Assembly: GCA_022841545.1 (NCBI GenBank)
Contig: JALHRF010000005.1
Span: 1 to 61,536 of the forward strand
DNA length: 61,536 bases
Direction of reading: 5' to 3'
From: Bauldia sp.
Lineage (GTDB): Bacteria > Pseudomonadota > Alphaproteobacteria > Rhizobiales > Kaistiaceae
The notes below the pieces were generated by a model, which saw nothing but the letters and a program-made list of their open reading frames with translations, did not search any database and was not told the DNA's origin. Below are positions 1 to 8,725 of the stretch, piece by piece. Position 1 is the stretch's first letter. Each line of letters begins with the position of its first letter. A program made the position numbers and the translations under genes.

Positions 1-234
1 CTAAAGGGCGGCGACCAGCTTATTGCGCTTCTTCCGGCGGATTTCGAGACCTGGGTCAAGGAGAAGATCAGCGGCGCGTCGGGTGCGGGGCCCCAGTCGC
101 CGCAGGGTGAGACCCCAGTTGGCGAACCGCCTGGCGAGGCGCCCGCGCCCGAAGAGGATCCAGGCTACACGCCCGATGAGCAGGGGGGCATTGACCAGCT
201 GATCGAGAATAGCGACGGCGTTGCGCCCCAGTGA
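1..234 (+). CDS. cvpA: CvpA family membrane protein, C-terminal end (partial)
   Basis: The first 77 codons, in frame from base 1 to the TGA at 232-234, are the end of a protein whose start lies outside the window. What is visible is a short amphipathic stretch (LIALLPADFETWVKEKISG) followed by a low-complexity Pro/Glu/Gly tail and a final acidic segment. CvpA proteins of alphaproteobacteria are polytopic inner-membrane proteins encoded just upstream of purF and often carry such a tail. The call therefore rests mainly on position, 23 bp upstream of purF, plus tail composition. The membrane domain itself is not visible here. Confidence 0.7.
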   Translation, partial: LKGGDQLIALLPADFETWVKEKISGASGAGPQSPQGETPVGEPPGEAPAPEEDPGYTPDEQGGIDQLIENSDGVAPQ

Positions 235-257
235 GCTGGGGCCGAAAGGACCAGCTG

Positions 258-1760
258 ATGAATCGAGAGACATTCTGGCCCGGCGACGACGACAAGCTCC
301 ATGAGGAGTGCGGCGTCTTTGGCGTCTTCGGTCATCAAGATGCGGCCAAGCTCACGGCGCTCGGGCTGCACGCATTACAGCACCGCGGGCAGGAGGGAGC
401 GGGGATCGTTTCCTTCGACGGCGCCAGGTTTCATGCGGAGCGGCATTTCGGTCTGGTCGGCGATAATTTCACCCGCCGAGCCGTGATGGACCGGCTGCCC
501 GGACACCGGGCCGTCGGTCACAATCGCTACTCGACACACGGCGGCCCGAGTGATCGCAACATCCAGCCGCTTTTTGCCGAGTTCGCCGGCGGGGGATTCG
601 CGGTCGCCCACAACGGCAACATCACCAACGCCCAGGCCGTACAGGAGCGGCTGCAGGAGCGCGGCTCGATCTTCCAGTCGACCTCCGACACCGAGGTCAT
701 CCTCCACCTCATCGCGACGAGCCGCGGCCTCCGCCTTGCCGATCGGATCATCGACGCTCTGTCCGAGATCGAGGGCGCCTGGTCGCTCGTCTGCCTGTCG
801 TCAAAGAAGATGATCGGAGCCCGCGACCCGCACGGCGTCCGGCCACTGGTTCTCGGCGATCTCGAGGGCGCGCCGATCCTGGCATCAGAAACCTGTGCGC
901 TGGACATTATCGGCGCGCGTTTCGTGAGGGATGTCGAGCCGGGGGAGATGATCATCATCACGCCCGGCGGCATGGAGAGCCTCCGTCCCTTCGCGCCCGC
1001 GAAGCCGCATTTCTGCATTTTCGAGTACGTCTACTTTTCCCGCCCCGACTCGGTCATCGGCGGTCGCGGCGTCCATGCGGTGCGGAAGCGCATCGGCGCC
1101 GAACTTGCTCGAGAGAAGCCGGCCATCGCCGACCTCGTGGTGCCGGTGCCGGACTCCGGCACGCCGGCCGCAATCGGCTTCGCCGAGCTGTCGGGGATTC
1201 CTTTCGACCTTGGCATCATCCGCAACCACTATGTCGGACGGACCTTCATCGAGCCGAGCGAGGCGATCCGCGACATGGGCGTCAAGCTCAAGCACAATGC
1301 CAACCGGGCGGTGCTTGCAGGCAAGCGCGTGGTGCTCGTGGACGATTCGATCGTACGTGGGACCACCTCGTTGAAGATCGTGAAAATGGTGCGCGATGCC
1401 GGCGCCAGCGAGGTGCATATGCGGATCGCGAGCCCGCCCACCACGCATTCCTGCTTCTATGGCGTCGACACGCCCGAGCGGTCGAAGCTGATCGCTTCGC
1501 GAATGTCGGTCCGCGAAATGGCGGACTACATCAAGGTCGACAGCCTCGAGTTCCTCACCATGGATGGGCTTTATCGCGCTGTGGGAGAAGAGAGCCGCGC
1601 CAGCGGTTCCGGCCGGTTCTGCGACGCCTGCTTCACGGGCGACTACCCGATCCGCCTCGTGGATTTCGAACGCAAGACGGCGTTGGAGGACGAAGAACGC
1701 GTGGCCGCGCGTACGGCCGAGAACCTGGTCGAACTGGCCCGCATCGCCAAGGCCGGATGA
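258..1760 (+). CDS. purF: Amidophosphoribosyltransferase (PurF)
   Basis: Catalyses the first committed step of purine synthesis, PRPP plus glutamine to 5-phosphoribosylamine. About 500 aa. The Ntn-type glutaminase domain comes first: EECGVFGVFG holds the catalytic Cys18, exposed after propeptide removal in this family. The type I phosphoribosyltransferase domain has the PRPP loop VVLVDDSIVRGTTS. Cysteines in HFCIFEY, THSCFYG and FCDAC match the 4Fe-4S ligands of the Bacillus-type enzyme. I chose ATG 258 because AAAGGA lies 7 bp upstream; an in-frame GTG at 231 would overlap the cvpA stop. The stop overlaps the next start (ATGA), so the downstream SDR is probably translationally coupled. Confidence 0.97.
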   Translation: MNRETFWPGDDDKLHEECGVFGVFGHQDAAKLTALGLHALQHRGQEGAGIVSFDGARFHAERHFGLVGDNFTRRAVMDRLPGHRAVGHNRYSTHGGPSDRNIQPLFAEFAGGGFAVAHNGNITNAQAVQERLQERGSIFQSTSDTEVILHLIATSRGLRLADRIIDALSEIEGAWSLVCLSSKKMIGARDPHGVRPLVLGDLEGAPILASETCALDIIGARFVRDVEPGEMIIITPGGMESLRPFAPAKPHFCIFEYVYFSRPDSVIGGRGVHAVRKRIGAELAREKPAIADLVVPVPDSGTPAAIGFAELSGIPFDLGIIRNHYVGRTFIEPSEAIRDMGVKLKHNANRAVLAGKRVVLVDDSIVRGTTSLKIVKMVRDAGASEVHMRIASPPTTHSCFYGVDTPERSKLIASRMSVREMADYIKVDSLEFLTMDGLYRAVGEESRASGSGRFCDACFTGDYPIRLVDFERKTALEDEERVAARTAENLVELARIAKAG

Positions 1761-2509
1761 CACTCCCGCTCGCCGACCGCATCGCCGTCGTCACCGGGGC
1801 CTCGCGCGGCATCGGCTACGCCGCGGCACTGGCACTCGCCGAGGCCGGTGCACACGTGGTCGCGGTCGCTCGTACGGTGGGCGGACTCGAGGAACTCGAC
1901 GACGCTATCCGGGCGAAGGGCGGTGCGGCGACGCTCGTCCCGCTCGACCTGAAGGATGCTCCTGCCATCGACCGCCTGGGGGCGGCGATCTACGAGCGCT
2001 GGGGCAGGCTCGACATGCTCCTCGGCAACGCCGGTGTGCTCGGCGTCGTCACCCCGCTCGGCCATCTTGAGCCAAAGGTCTTCGAGGAGGTCATGGCCGT
2101 CAATGTCACCGCGAACTGGCGGCTCATCCGATCCCTCGACCCGCTCCTCCGCCAATCGGATGCCGGCCGCGCGTTGTTCGTGACGTCGGGCGCCGCCGAG
2201 CGATGCCGTCCCTATTGGGGTGCTTACTCGGCCGCCAAGGCCGCGCTTCAGGCCTTGATCAAAACCTATGCGGGCGAACTCAAGGGGACGAAGGTGACGG
2301 CCAACCTGATCGATCCCGGAGCTCTCCGCACGAAGATGCGCGCCCAGGGGCGGCCGGGCGAAGACCCGGAGACGCTGCAGCCGCCTGAGGCCGTCGCGCC
2401 CGATATCGTTCGCATGCTATCGCCTGACTTTACGGCCACCGGTGTGATCTTCCGCTTTCCGGATCACGCGACGACGGATCTGCTCGGGCCGGTTCAGTCT
2501 CGCGACTGA
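1757..2509 (+). CDS. Short-chain dehydrogenase/reductase (SDR family)
   Basis: A 250-aa classical SDR. It has the cofactor motif TGASRGIG near residues 14-21, the NAG motif (LLGNAGVLG) near residue 91, a catalytic Ser in VTSGAAE and the YSAAK catalytic Tyr/Lys pair. It probably uses NAD(P)(H). The substrate cannot be read from the sequence. It begins inside the purF stop (ATGA overlap), so it is the last gene of a cvpA-purF-SDR unit. Its last codons lie in a palindrome shared with the convergent alr gene, so the two coding regions overlap by 16 bp and both proteins end in PVQSRD. Confidence 0.92.
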   Translation: MTLPLADRIAVVTGASRGIGYAAALALAEAGAHVVAVARTVGGLEELDDAIRAKGGAATLVPLDLKDAPAIDRLGAAIYERWGRLDMLLGNAGVLGVVTPLGHLEPKVFEEVMAVNVTANWRLIRSLDPLLRQSDAGRALFVTSGAAERCRPYWGAYSAAKAALQALIKTYAGELKGTKVTANLIDPGALRTKMRAQGRPGEDPETLQPPEAVAPDIVRMLSPDFTATGVIFRFPDHATTDLLGPVQSRD

Positions 2510-2514
2510 ACCGG
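2489..2514. terminator. Palindrome shared by two convergent gene ends (possible bidirectional terminator)
   Basis: A perfect 11-bp inverted repeat (CCGGTTCAGTC / GACTGAACCGG) with a 4-nt loop contains the stop codons of both the SDR gene (TGA 2507-2509) and alr (TGA on the minus strand, 2496-2494). There is no T-tract on either strand, so intrinsic termination is uncertain. The stem is symmetric and sits exactly where two convergent transcripts end. Confidence 0.55.
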
Positions 2515-3630
2515 GCCGCCGACATAAGTCCGGCTGTAGCGAGGGCCGAGTGCGGTAAGGAGCTCGTAGCTGATCGTGTCGGCATGCGCGGCGACGTCGT
2601 CGATGGCGACGTTTGGGCCGAACAGTTCGACCCAGTCGCCGCGCTCGACGCCGGATACTTCCGTGACGTCGAGGGCAATCAGGTCCATCGACACACGGCC
2701 GAGGATCGGCGCCGACGCGCCGCGGACGAAGCCGCTTGCGCCCATCCGACGGTCGGAGGCGCCAGCGCGTCGCTGGTAACCGTCGGCATAGCCGACCCCG
2801 ACGATCGCGATACGACTCGGTCGGCGAAGCGTCTCCCCGGCACCATAGCCGATTGTCTCGCCGGCCTTTGCCTCGCGCACCTGCAGGACCAGCGCCTCCA
2901 GCGTCGCCACCGGCCGCATCGGATTGGCGATCCCGTTGACCGGCCGGCCGCCGTAGAGCGCGATGCCCGGCCGGACGACGTCGAAGTGGTACTCCTGGCC
3001 GAGGAAGATGCCGGCGGAATTGGCGAGGGAGGCGGGGAGGTCCGGAATCAGGGTGCGTACGGCGCGGAAGGCGGCAAGCTGCTTGCGGTTGAGCGGATGG
3101 TCGGGCGTATCGGCGCAGGCGAGGTGGCTCATCACCAGCGAAAGTCCAAGCGCCTCATGAAGGTCGCGCCGTTCGGCGAGCTTCCGGAGTTCGCCAAGCG
3201 TGAGGCCGAGGCGATTCATGCCAGTGTCGACATGGAGGGCGGCGCTGGTCCTCGCGCCCCTCCGCCTGATCGCCGCCCACTCCTCCAGTTCGGGTCGCGA
3301 ATTGAGGACGGGCCGCAAGTCAGCGGCGACATAGGCCTCCCCGGCATCGGGGATGAGGCCACCGAGGACGTAGATGGCCGCGTCGGAGACGGCGTCGCGA
3401 ACGCGCAGGCCTTCCTCCGGCAGGGCGACGAAGAACGTATGACAGCCCGCCTCGGCGAGAGCCCGTGCCGCCGGCCCGATTCCGATCCCGTAGGCGTCGC
3501 CCTTCACGGCGGCTGCCGTGGCGGCCCCGCCGGCGCGTGCGGCCAGGTCCTGCCAGTTGGCGGCCAGCGCACCGAGGTCGATGGTGAGCCTGCCGGCAGC
3601 CATCGAGGCCGGCATCATGCCGCTGCTCAT
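2494..3630 (-). CDS. alr: Alanine racemase (Alr)
   Basis: PLP-dependent interconversion of L- and D-alanine, supplying D-Ala for peptidoglycan in the cytoplasm. 378 aa, normal for the family. The PLP lysine is Lys43 in VKGDAYGIG (KANAYGHG in the classic form). MNRLG, the catalytic tyrosine region GVGYADGYQRR and the substrate-site motif RVSMDL are present. I chose ATG 3630, with GAGG about 11 bp upstream. The open frame runs further upstream only as antisense shadow of the preceding gene. It is the third gene of a dnaB-SRPBCC-alr unit, 13 bp after the SRPBCC gene. Confidence 0.95.
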   Translation of the reverse strand: MSSGMMPASMAAGRLTIDLGALAANWQDLAARAGGAATAAAVKGDAYGIGIGPAARALAEAGCHTFFVALPEEGLRVRDAVSDAAIYVLGGLIPDAGEAYVAADLRPVLNSRPELEEWAAIRRRGARTSAALHVDTGMNRLGLTLGELRKLAERRDLHEALGLSLVMSHLACADTPDHPLNRKQLAAFRAVRTLIPDLPASLANSAGIFLGQEYHFDVVRPGIALYGGRPVNGIANPMRPVATLEALVLQVREAKAGETIGYGAGETLRRPSRIAIVGVGYADGYQRRAGASDRRMGASGFVRGASAPILGRVSMDLIALDVTEVSGVERGDWVELFGPNVAIDDVAAHADTISYELLTALGPRYSRTYVGGPVQSRD

Positions 3631-3643
3631 GATGCGGAAAACC

Positions 3644-4171
3644 TCACGCGGACGAGACAGCCTTCGCGTAGGCCGTGATAATCGACGGCCAGCCTTTCTT
3701 CGCGGCCATGTCGTTCCTGTACTTCTCCCAATCGCCCTGGTGGCGGAAGAAGTCGCGATGGACGACGAGGACATTGGTCCTGCCGGCCTCGCCCGGCGCA
3801 AACCGGACGTCGACCCGGCTCGCGGTAGCGTCGCTCTCCTCCGGCGTCCGGTCCGGCGAGATCTGCCAGGCGATGACGATGTGGTGAGGGCGATCGAAGG
3901 CCAGCACCTTGCCCCACACCTGTTCGCCGCCGTCCTTGGTTCGCTCGAAACAGCGGCCGCCCATCTTCGGCTCGATGCCGATCTCGGCGAGGCTGTCGCG
4001 GCCCCATGTGTAATCGCGGGGCCACCAGCGATCGAACTCGTCCACGAAGACCTGGAAGGCGCGCTCGGGAGGCGCATCAACGGCTTGGGAGAGGGTGAGC
4101 AGGTCCTTGGTTCCGCCGACCGCCGGACCTGCGGCATCGTCCTTCCGTCCGAACAGGGCCTTGAAGATCAT
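3644..4171 (-). CDS. SRPBCC (AHSA1-like) domain protein
   Basis: A 175-aa soluble protein. It matches the SRPBCC/AHSA1 ligand-binding fold by pattern: an opening strand with a DAPPERAFQVFVDEFDRWWP start, a conserved GG(R) turn in PKMGGRCFE, a WGKVLAFDRPHHIVIAW core and a long C-terminal helix. Proteins of this type bind hydrophobic ligands or act as Hsp90-activator-like modules; no function can be assigned here. The start at 4171 has GAGGGAGA just upstream and lies 11 bp after the dnaB stop, so it is probably co-transcribed with dnaB and alr. Confidence 0.85.
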   Translation of the reverse strand: MIFKALFGRKDDAAGPAVGGTKDLLTLSQAVDAPPERAFQVFVDEFDRWWPRDYTWGRDSLAEIGIEPKMGGRCFERTKDGGEQVWGKVLAFDRPHHIVIAWQISPDRTPEESDATASRVDVRFAPGEAGRTNVLVVHRDFFRHQGDWEKYRNDMAAKKGWPSIITAYAKAVSSA

Positions 4172-4182
4172 CGCAGTCTCCC

Positions 4183-5670
4183 TCAGGAGCCGTACCCCGC
4201 CGGCAGATGGTCCTCATGCGCGAGATTGGAAAAACGCGTGAGGCGGTCCTCGAACCATAGCCGCACGGTGCCCGTCGGACCATGGCGCTGTTTGCCAATG
4301 ATGACCTCGGCGACGCCGTGGACTTGCGACATCTCGTTCTGCCACGTCTCGTATTCGATGGTGCCGGGTTTCGGCTCCTTGTTCTTGAGGTAGTACTCCT
4401 CGCGATAAACGAACATGACCACGTCGGCGTCCTGCTCGATGGAGCCCGATTCGCGGAGGTCCGAGAGCTGGGGGCGTTTGTCGTCGCGGTTCTCGACCTG
4501 GCGGGAAAGCTGGGAGAGGGCCAAGATCGGAACATTAAGTTCCTTTGCCAAGGCCTTGAGCTGATTGGTGATCTCGGTGACTTCCTGGACCCGGTTATCG
4601 CTCTTCTTCGAGGATCCCTGCAGGAGCTGGATATAGTCGATGATCAGAAGGTCCAGCCCGCGCTGGCGCTTGAGCCGGCGCGCCCGCGCCGATAGCTGGC
4701 CGATGGTGAGACCGCCGGTCTGGTCGAGATAGAAGGGAATTCGGTTCATCTCGCGCGCGGCGGCGACGATCGCCGCAAACTGGTCCTCGTTGATCCGCCC
4801 GCGGCGGATGTCCGATGACGGCACACCCGACTGTTCGGCGATGATGCGGGTGGCGAGCTGCTCGGACGACATTTCGAGCGAGAAGAAGCCGACGATGCCG
4901 CCGTTCGCGGTCTTGGTGGTGCCGTCGGGCTGGACCTCGCCTCGCCAGGCCCTGGCGATGTTGAAGCCCATGTTGGTCGCCAGCGCGCTCTTACCCATGC
5001 CTGGCCGACCGGCGAGAATGATCAGGTCCGACGCCTGGAGGCCACCCATCTGACGGTCCATGTCCGTCAGCCCGGTTGCCAGGCCCGACAGGTGGCCGTC
5101 CCGCTTGTAGGCGGCGCTGGCCATGTCGATGGCGGTGACGAGGGCGACGTCAAAGGACTGGAAGCCGCTGTCGAACTGGCCCTTCTCCGCGACCTCGTAG
5201 AGCCGCTTCTCGGCCTCCTCGATCTGCTCCTTCGGCGACATCTCCACCGGCGCGTCGTAGGCGACGTTGACCATGTCCTCGCCGATGCCGATGAGGGCGC
5301 GGCGAAGTGCGAGGTCGTAGACGGAGCGGCCATAGTCCTCGGCATTGATGATCGTCGTCGCCTCGGCTGCTAGCCGTGCGAGATACTGGTTGAGCGTGAT
5401 GTCGCCGATGGCGAGATCGGCCGGAAGGAAGGTCTTGATGGTGACCGGATTGGCGATCTTGTTCGCCCGGATCAGTTCGCCCGCCACCTGGTAGATCCGC
5501 CGGTGCACCGGCTCGAAGAAATGGTTCGGATCGAGAAAGTCGGAGACGCGGTAGAACGCCTCGTTGTTGACCAGGATAGCGCCGAGCAACGCCTGCTCGG
5601 CCTCGATGTTCTGCGGAGCGGAGCGATAGGCCTGCTCTCGTTCGGTGATTGCGCGCGCCGCAAGTGCCAT
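4183..5670 (-). CDS. dnaB: Replicative DNA helicase (DnaB)
   Basis: Hexameric 5'-3' helicase that unwinds the replication fork. 495 aa from ATG 5670. The N-terminal domain contains APQNIEAEQALLGAIL, and the RecA-like C-terminal domain has Walker A GRPGMGKSALATN, Walker B region LDLLIIDYIQLLQG and the terminal KQRHGPTGTVRLWF motif. I chose 5670 (MALAARAITERE) because GGGGAGA lies upstream. A second ATG at 5715 would add 15 residues and is possible. There is no intein interruption. It is the first gene of dnaB-SRPBCC-alr, and the 240 bp upstream should hold the promoter. Confidence 0.97.
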   Translation of the reverse strand: MALAARAITEREQAYRSAPQNIEAEQALLGAILVNNEAFYRVSDFLDPNHFFEPVHRRIYQVAGELIRANKIANPVTIKTFLPADLAIGDITLNQYLARLAAEATTIINAEDYGRSVYDLALRRALIGIGEDMVNVAYDAPVEMSPKEQIEEAEKRLYEVAEKGQFDSGFQSFDVALVTAIDMASAAYKRDGHLSGLATGLTDMDRQMGGLQASDLIILAGRPGMGKSALATNMGFNIARAWRGEVQPDGTTKTANGGIVGFFSLEMSSEQLATRIIAEQSGVPSSDIRRGRINEDQFAAIVAAAREMNRIPFYLDQTGGLTIGQLSARARRLKRQRGLDLLIIDYIQLLQGSSKKSDNRVQEVTEITNQLKALAKELNVPILALSQLSRQVENRDDKRPQLSDLRESGSIEQDADVVMFVYREEYYLKNKEPKPGTIEYETWQNEMSQVHGVAEVIIGKQRHGPTGTVRLWFEDRLTRFSNLAHEDHLPAGYGS

Positions 5671-5909
5671 TCTCGATGACTCTCCCCTGACATCATGGAG
5701 CGAATCGTGCTCCATTGTGCGAACGAAACGTGATCGTCGCAACCGACCATTTTCAAACAAGACGCGGAGATACGATGCGTCGCACAGGACGCCGCATCAG
5801 CGACGGCGGACGACTCGGCCGCCGATTAAGAGAGTGTTAACGCGGCGGCGGCCGGTCGAGAACGGGAGTCACCGGAAACGTCGCCCTGGCCACACTGGTT
5901 TACCGTTGT
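5671..5909. other. Intergenic region upstream of dnaB
   Basis: About 240 bp between the dnaB start and the end of the decayed cpdB gene. It should contain the dnaB promoter, reading leftward. I see no confident -35/-10 pair, repeat or RNA. Confidence 0.4.
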
Positions 5910-6656
5910 TCACACAGGCGCGAGATAAATCACTTGGGCCTTGCGCGACTCGAACAGCAGGCCGCGATTCGGCGACCCCATCAGAACGTCAGTCGGCTGG
6001 GCAAAGCCGACTGCGCCATCCCCGACATAGGTGACCCGCTTGGCTGATGCGAGACGGTCGACCGCCTTCGCGCAGCTGTGCGCCGGTAACCGCGACGGCC
6101 CGGACGGTATTCGGATAGATGTAGAGGTCAGCCACGTTACGGATCGCGATATCGCCGGCCGGAACGTCGGTGCAATAGTCCGGGCCGCCGCGGCCGCCGC
6201 CTTGAATAGCGCCGCCGCCGAGAGGAGGGGAGGCGCTCCCAAGCCGACCCCTTCAGCAACTGCGCAACGCACCAGGACTGCGCCTGATTCACGATCTGAA
6301 CCCAGGGATCGTCCGCACCCACCGCGAAGTAGCTGAAGAGCGGCGCCGAGGTCACGCCGACGGGGCGGCGGACGTAGGCGAGGGTCGCCTGGTGATCTTC
6401 CTCCACCGCCGCGACAACATTGGCGACATCGCCGACCAGTGGCACGATCTTGCCGTCGACGCGCTCATAGATCGGGCGCGCTTCCGAAGTGGAGGAAATG
6501 ACCTTCGAGGTGAAGGTCCGTGGTCTCGAGGACCCGAAGATGGGATTGCCCGGCCAGGGCGAGCGCCGCGTAGGCTTGGAGTCCGATCAGCGTTCCGAAG
6601 GCCGCCGATCCGGCAAGGAAGCCGCGACGATTGAGGCGCGAGGCGCTTATGGCCAT
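5910..6656 (-). pseudogene. cpdB: Decayed cpdB (2',3'-cyclic-nucleotide 2'-phosphodiesterase) remnant
   Basis: Pieces of a periplasmic CpdB lie in order on the minus strand but in different frames. From 6656 comes a Tat-type leader (MAISASRLNRRGFLAGS) and the start of the metallophosphoesterase domain (LRVLETTDLH). A jump then leads to IYERVDGKIVPLVGDVAN and AYVRRPVGVTSAPLFSYFA, then QIVNQAQSWCVAQLL. After a frameshift come GGPDYCTDVPAGDIAIRNV and ADLYIYPNTVRAVAVTGAQ, followed by a C-terminal scrap (VTYVGDGAVGFA). Intact CpdB is about 650 aa; this remnant is under 250 codons. Most of the metal-binding domain is gone, including the second half of the DLHxH motif. No single frame gives a working enzyme. 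Confidence 0.85.
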
Positions 6657-6751
6657 GGGACGATCCCGATCTGCCGACGCCCCCGTCGTGGCCGCGCGCA
6701 TTTTCCTGGTTGCCGATCCAGGCCTCAAGTGATGACGCCCGTGTCAAGGCG

Positions 6752-8014
6752 CTATTCGCCGGCGATCTTGAGCGACTCCCGTTCCTCGATGCGACGGTCC
6801 TTGATGCGCAGCGCCTTCTCGGCCTCGAACATGTAGTCACGCGTGATCGGGAGCGCGTGCTGGTGTCTGGTGAACTGGATCTGGAAGTTCATCAGGTCCC
6901 AGTACCGGAAGGAAATTTCGGATCCGACCAGGTAATACTCCCACATCCGGCAGAAGCGCTCGTCGTAGATCGCCTTCACCTGGTCGCGGTTCTGGAGGAA
7001 GCGCTCCCGCCACTCGCGGAGCGTCCGCGCATAGTGCATGCGCAGGATCTCCATGTCGGTGACTTTCAGACCGGCCTTCTCGATCGCCGGAATGACTTCC
7101 GAAACGGCCGGAATGTAACCGCCGGGGAAGATGTATTTCTGGATCCAGGTGTTGGTGTCGCCGGGCCCGTCGAACCGGCCGATCGAATGGACGACCGCGA
7201 CTCCGTCCCGGGTCAGGAGATCGCGGCAGACATCGAAGAATCGCTTGTAGTGATTGACGCCGACATGCTCGAACATGCCGACCGAGACGATGGCGTCGAA
7301 CGGGCCCTCGACCTTGCGGTAGTCCTGAAGGAGGAAGCGGACGCGATCGGAAAGGCCGCGCTCCTTGGCGCGCCGATTGGAAACGGCATGCTGCTCCTCA
7401 GACAGCGTCACCCCGGTGACGTCGACGCCGCAACGGTCCGCGAGATAGAGGCCGAGGCCGCCCCAGCCCGAGCCGATGTCGAGCACCTTCATGCCAGGCT
7501 GGAGGGCAAGCTTCGCAGCAAGATGCCGCTTCTTGGCAAGCTGCGCTCCCTCTAGGTCGGGCTGGTCGTCCTCGAAATATGCGCAGGAGTATTGCTGGTC
7601 GTTGTCGAGGAAGAGCGAATAGAGGCGGCCGTCGAGGTCGTAGTGGTGGGCGACGTTCCGCCTGGATTTTCGCGCCGTGTTGAACTGGCGTACACGGCGC
7701 GTGAGGTAGCGGAGATTGGCGCCGACCTTCATCAGGTAGGTCGGGTCGCGCCCTTCCGTGTTGATGAAGATCGTCTCCATGAAGTCATAGATCGAGCCGG
7801 CCTCGAAATCGAAGCCGCCATCCATGAACTCCTCACCGAGTTTCAGCCCGGGATTGAGGATGACGTTCCGCTCGGCGGACGGACGGTTGAACCTGATCCT
7901 CACCGGGATCAGGGTGCCATCGCCGTATTTGGTGACCTTCCCTGCGGAATCGACGACTTCGATTGATCCCTTACGGACCGTGCGCTTCAGGAATCCATGA
8001 AGGAGCTTGTTCAT
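6752..8014 (-). CDS. cfa: Cyclopropane-fatty-acyl-phospholipid synthase
   Basis: SAM-dependent methylene transfer to cis-unsaturated acyl chains of membrane phospholipids. 420 aa. The SAM-binding motif is VLDIGSGWGGLGLYL. Active-site residues of the family can be matched: Cys in QYSCAYF, Glu in VSVGMFEHVG, His in HSIGRF, Tyr in MHYARTLREW and Cys in FCRMWEYYLVG. The N-terminal lipid-binding region is complete. The gene stands alone, between the cpdB remnant and rplI, with about 95 bp before the former and 120 bp after the latter. Cyclopropane lipids are typical of Rhizobiales membranes, particularly in stationary phase or acid. Confidence 0.95.
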   Translation of the reverse strand: MNKLLHGFLKRTVRKGSIEVVDSAGKVTKYGDGTLIPVRIRFNRPSAERNVILNPGLKLGEEFMDGGFDFEAGSIYDFMETIFINTEGRDPTYLMKVGANLRYLTRRVRQFNTARKSRRNVAHHYDLDGRLYSLFLDNDQQYSCAYFEDDQPDLEGAQLAKKRHLAAKLALQPGMKVLDIGSGWGGLGLYLADRCGVDVTGVTLSEEQHAVSNRRAKERGLSDRVRFLLQDYRKVEGPFDAIVSVGMFEHVGVNHYKRFFDVCRDLLTRDGVAVVHSIGRFDGPGDTNTWIQKYIFPGGYIPAVSEVIPAIEKAGLKVTDMEILRMHYARTLREWRERFLQNRDQVKAIYDERFCRMWEYYLVGSEISFRYWDLMNFQIQFTRHQHALPITRDYMFEAEKALRIKDRRIEERESLKIAGE

Positions 8015-8134
8015 CGCGTGCCCTAGCCCACGCCATTCAGCAGCCGGCGAAGCTTCATGCCACGCCGGCCCATGATGTTACTACTACCTTTGCCGATGCC
8101 TCAACCATGGCCGTCGAGCCACCGCGCCGGCGGA

Positions 8135-8704
8135 TCAGGTGGCCGATTCCGTCTCGTCTTCGGCAGGAACCTCGGCCGGTTCCTCGACCTCTTCGTCGAT
8201 CTCGACCTCGTCGGACCGAACTGACAGATCCTCGCCGCGTGCCTGGCGGGTCGCCTCATCCTCGCTCCGCGCGACGTTGACTGTGATCTTCGATTCGACT
8301 TCCGGGTGGAGGGCGATGGCGACCGTGTGGAGGCCAATGGTCTTGATCGGCTGGTTGAGAACGACCTGGGCGCGGCCAACGGTGAAGCCCCCGGCGGTCA
8401 GGGCGTCCGCGAGGTCGCGGGCCGTCACCGAGCCGTAGAGCTGGCCGGTTTCCCCGGCCTGGCGCACGACGATGAACGACTGGCCGTCGAGTTTCGCCGC
8501 GACGCCGGCGGCCTCGCCCTTCCGCTCGAGGTTGCGGGCTTCGAGCTGGGCCCGCTCGGACTCGAAGCGCTTGGCGTTGTCCTTGGTGGCGCGCAGCGCC
8601 TTGCCCTGGGGGAGAAGGAAATTACGGGCATAGCCGTCGCGGACACGGACAACTTCGCCCATCTGTCCAAGTCGAGCGATACGTTCCAGCAGAATGACTT
8701 GCAT
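8135..8704 (-). CDS. rplI: 50S ribosomal protein L9
   Basis: Large-subunit protein bound to 23S rRNA near L1. 189 aa. The N-domain begins [19 protein letters not shown] with the glycine-rich [14 protein letters not shown] signature, followed by the long helix and the C-domain. An extra acidic tail of about 25 residues (rich in Glu, Val and Pro) extends past the usual end, as in many Rhizobiales L9 proteins. AGGAG lies 7 bp before ATG 8704. It is the last gene of the rpsF-rpsR-DUF2232-rplI block. Confidence 0.97.
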   Translation of the reverse strand: MQVILLERIARLGQMGEVVRVRDGYARNFLLPQGKALRATKDNAKRFESERAQLEARNLERKGEAAGVAAKLDGQSFIVVRQAGETGQLYGSVTARDLADALTAGGFTVGRAQVVLNQPIKTIGLHTVAIALHPEVESKITVNVARSEDEATRQARGEDLSVRSDEVEIDEEVEEPAEVPAEDETESAT

Positions 8705-8725
8705 GGGAGTCTCCTTTTGCCTTGT

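Noticed and set aside
2494..4137. alr read as a 547-residue protein
   Set aside because: The N-terminal extension is antisense/out-of-frame sequence of the SRPBCC gene, which has its own RBS and good homology; Alr normally starts near 3630.
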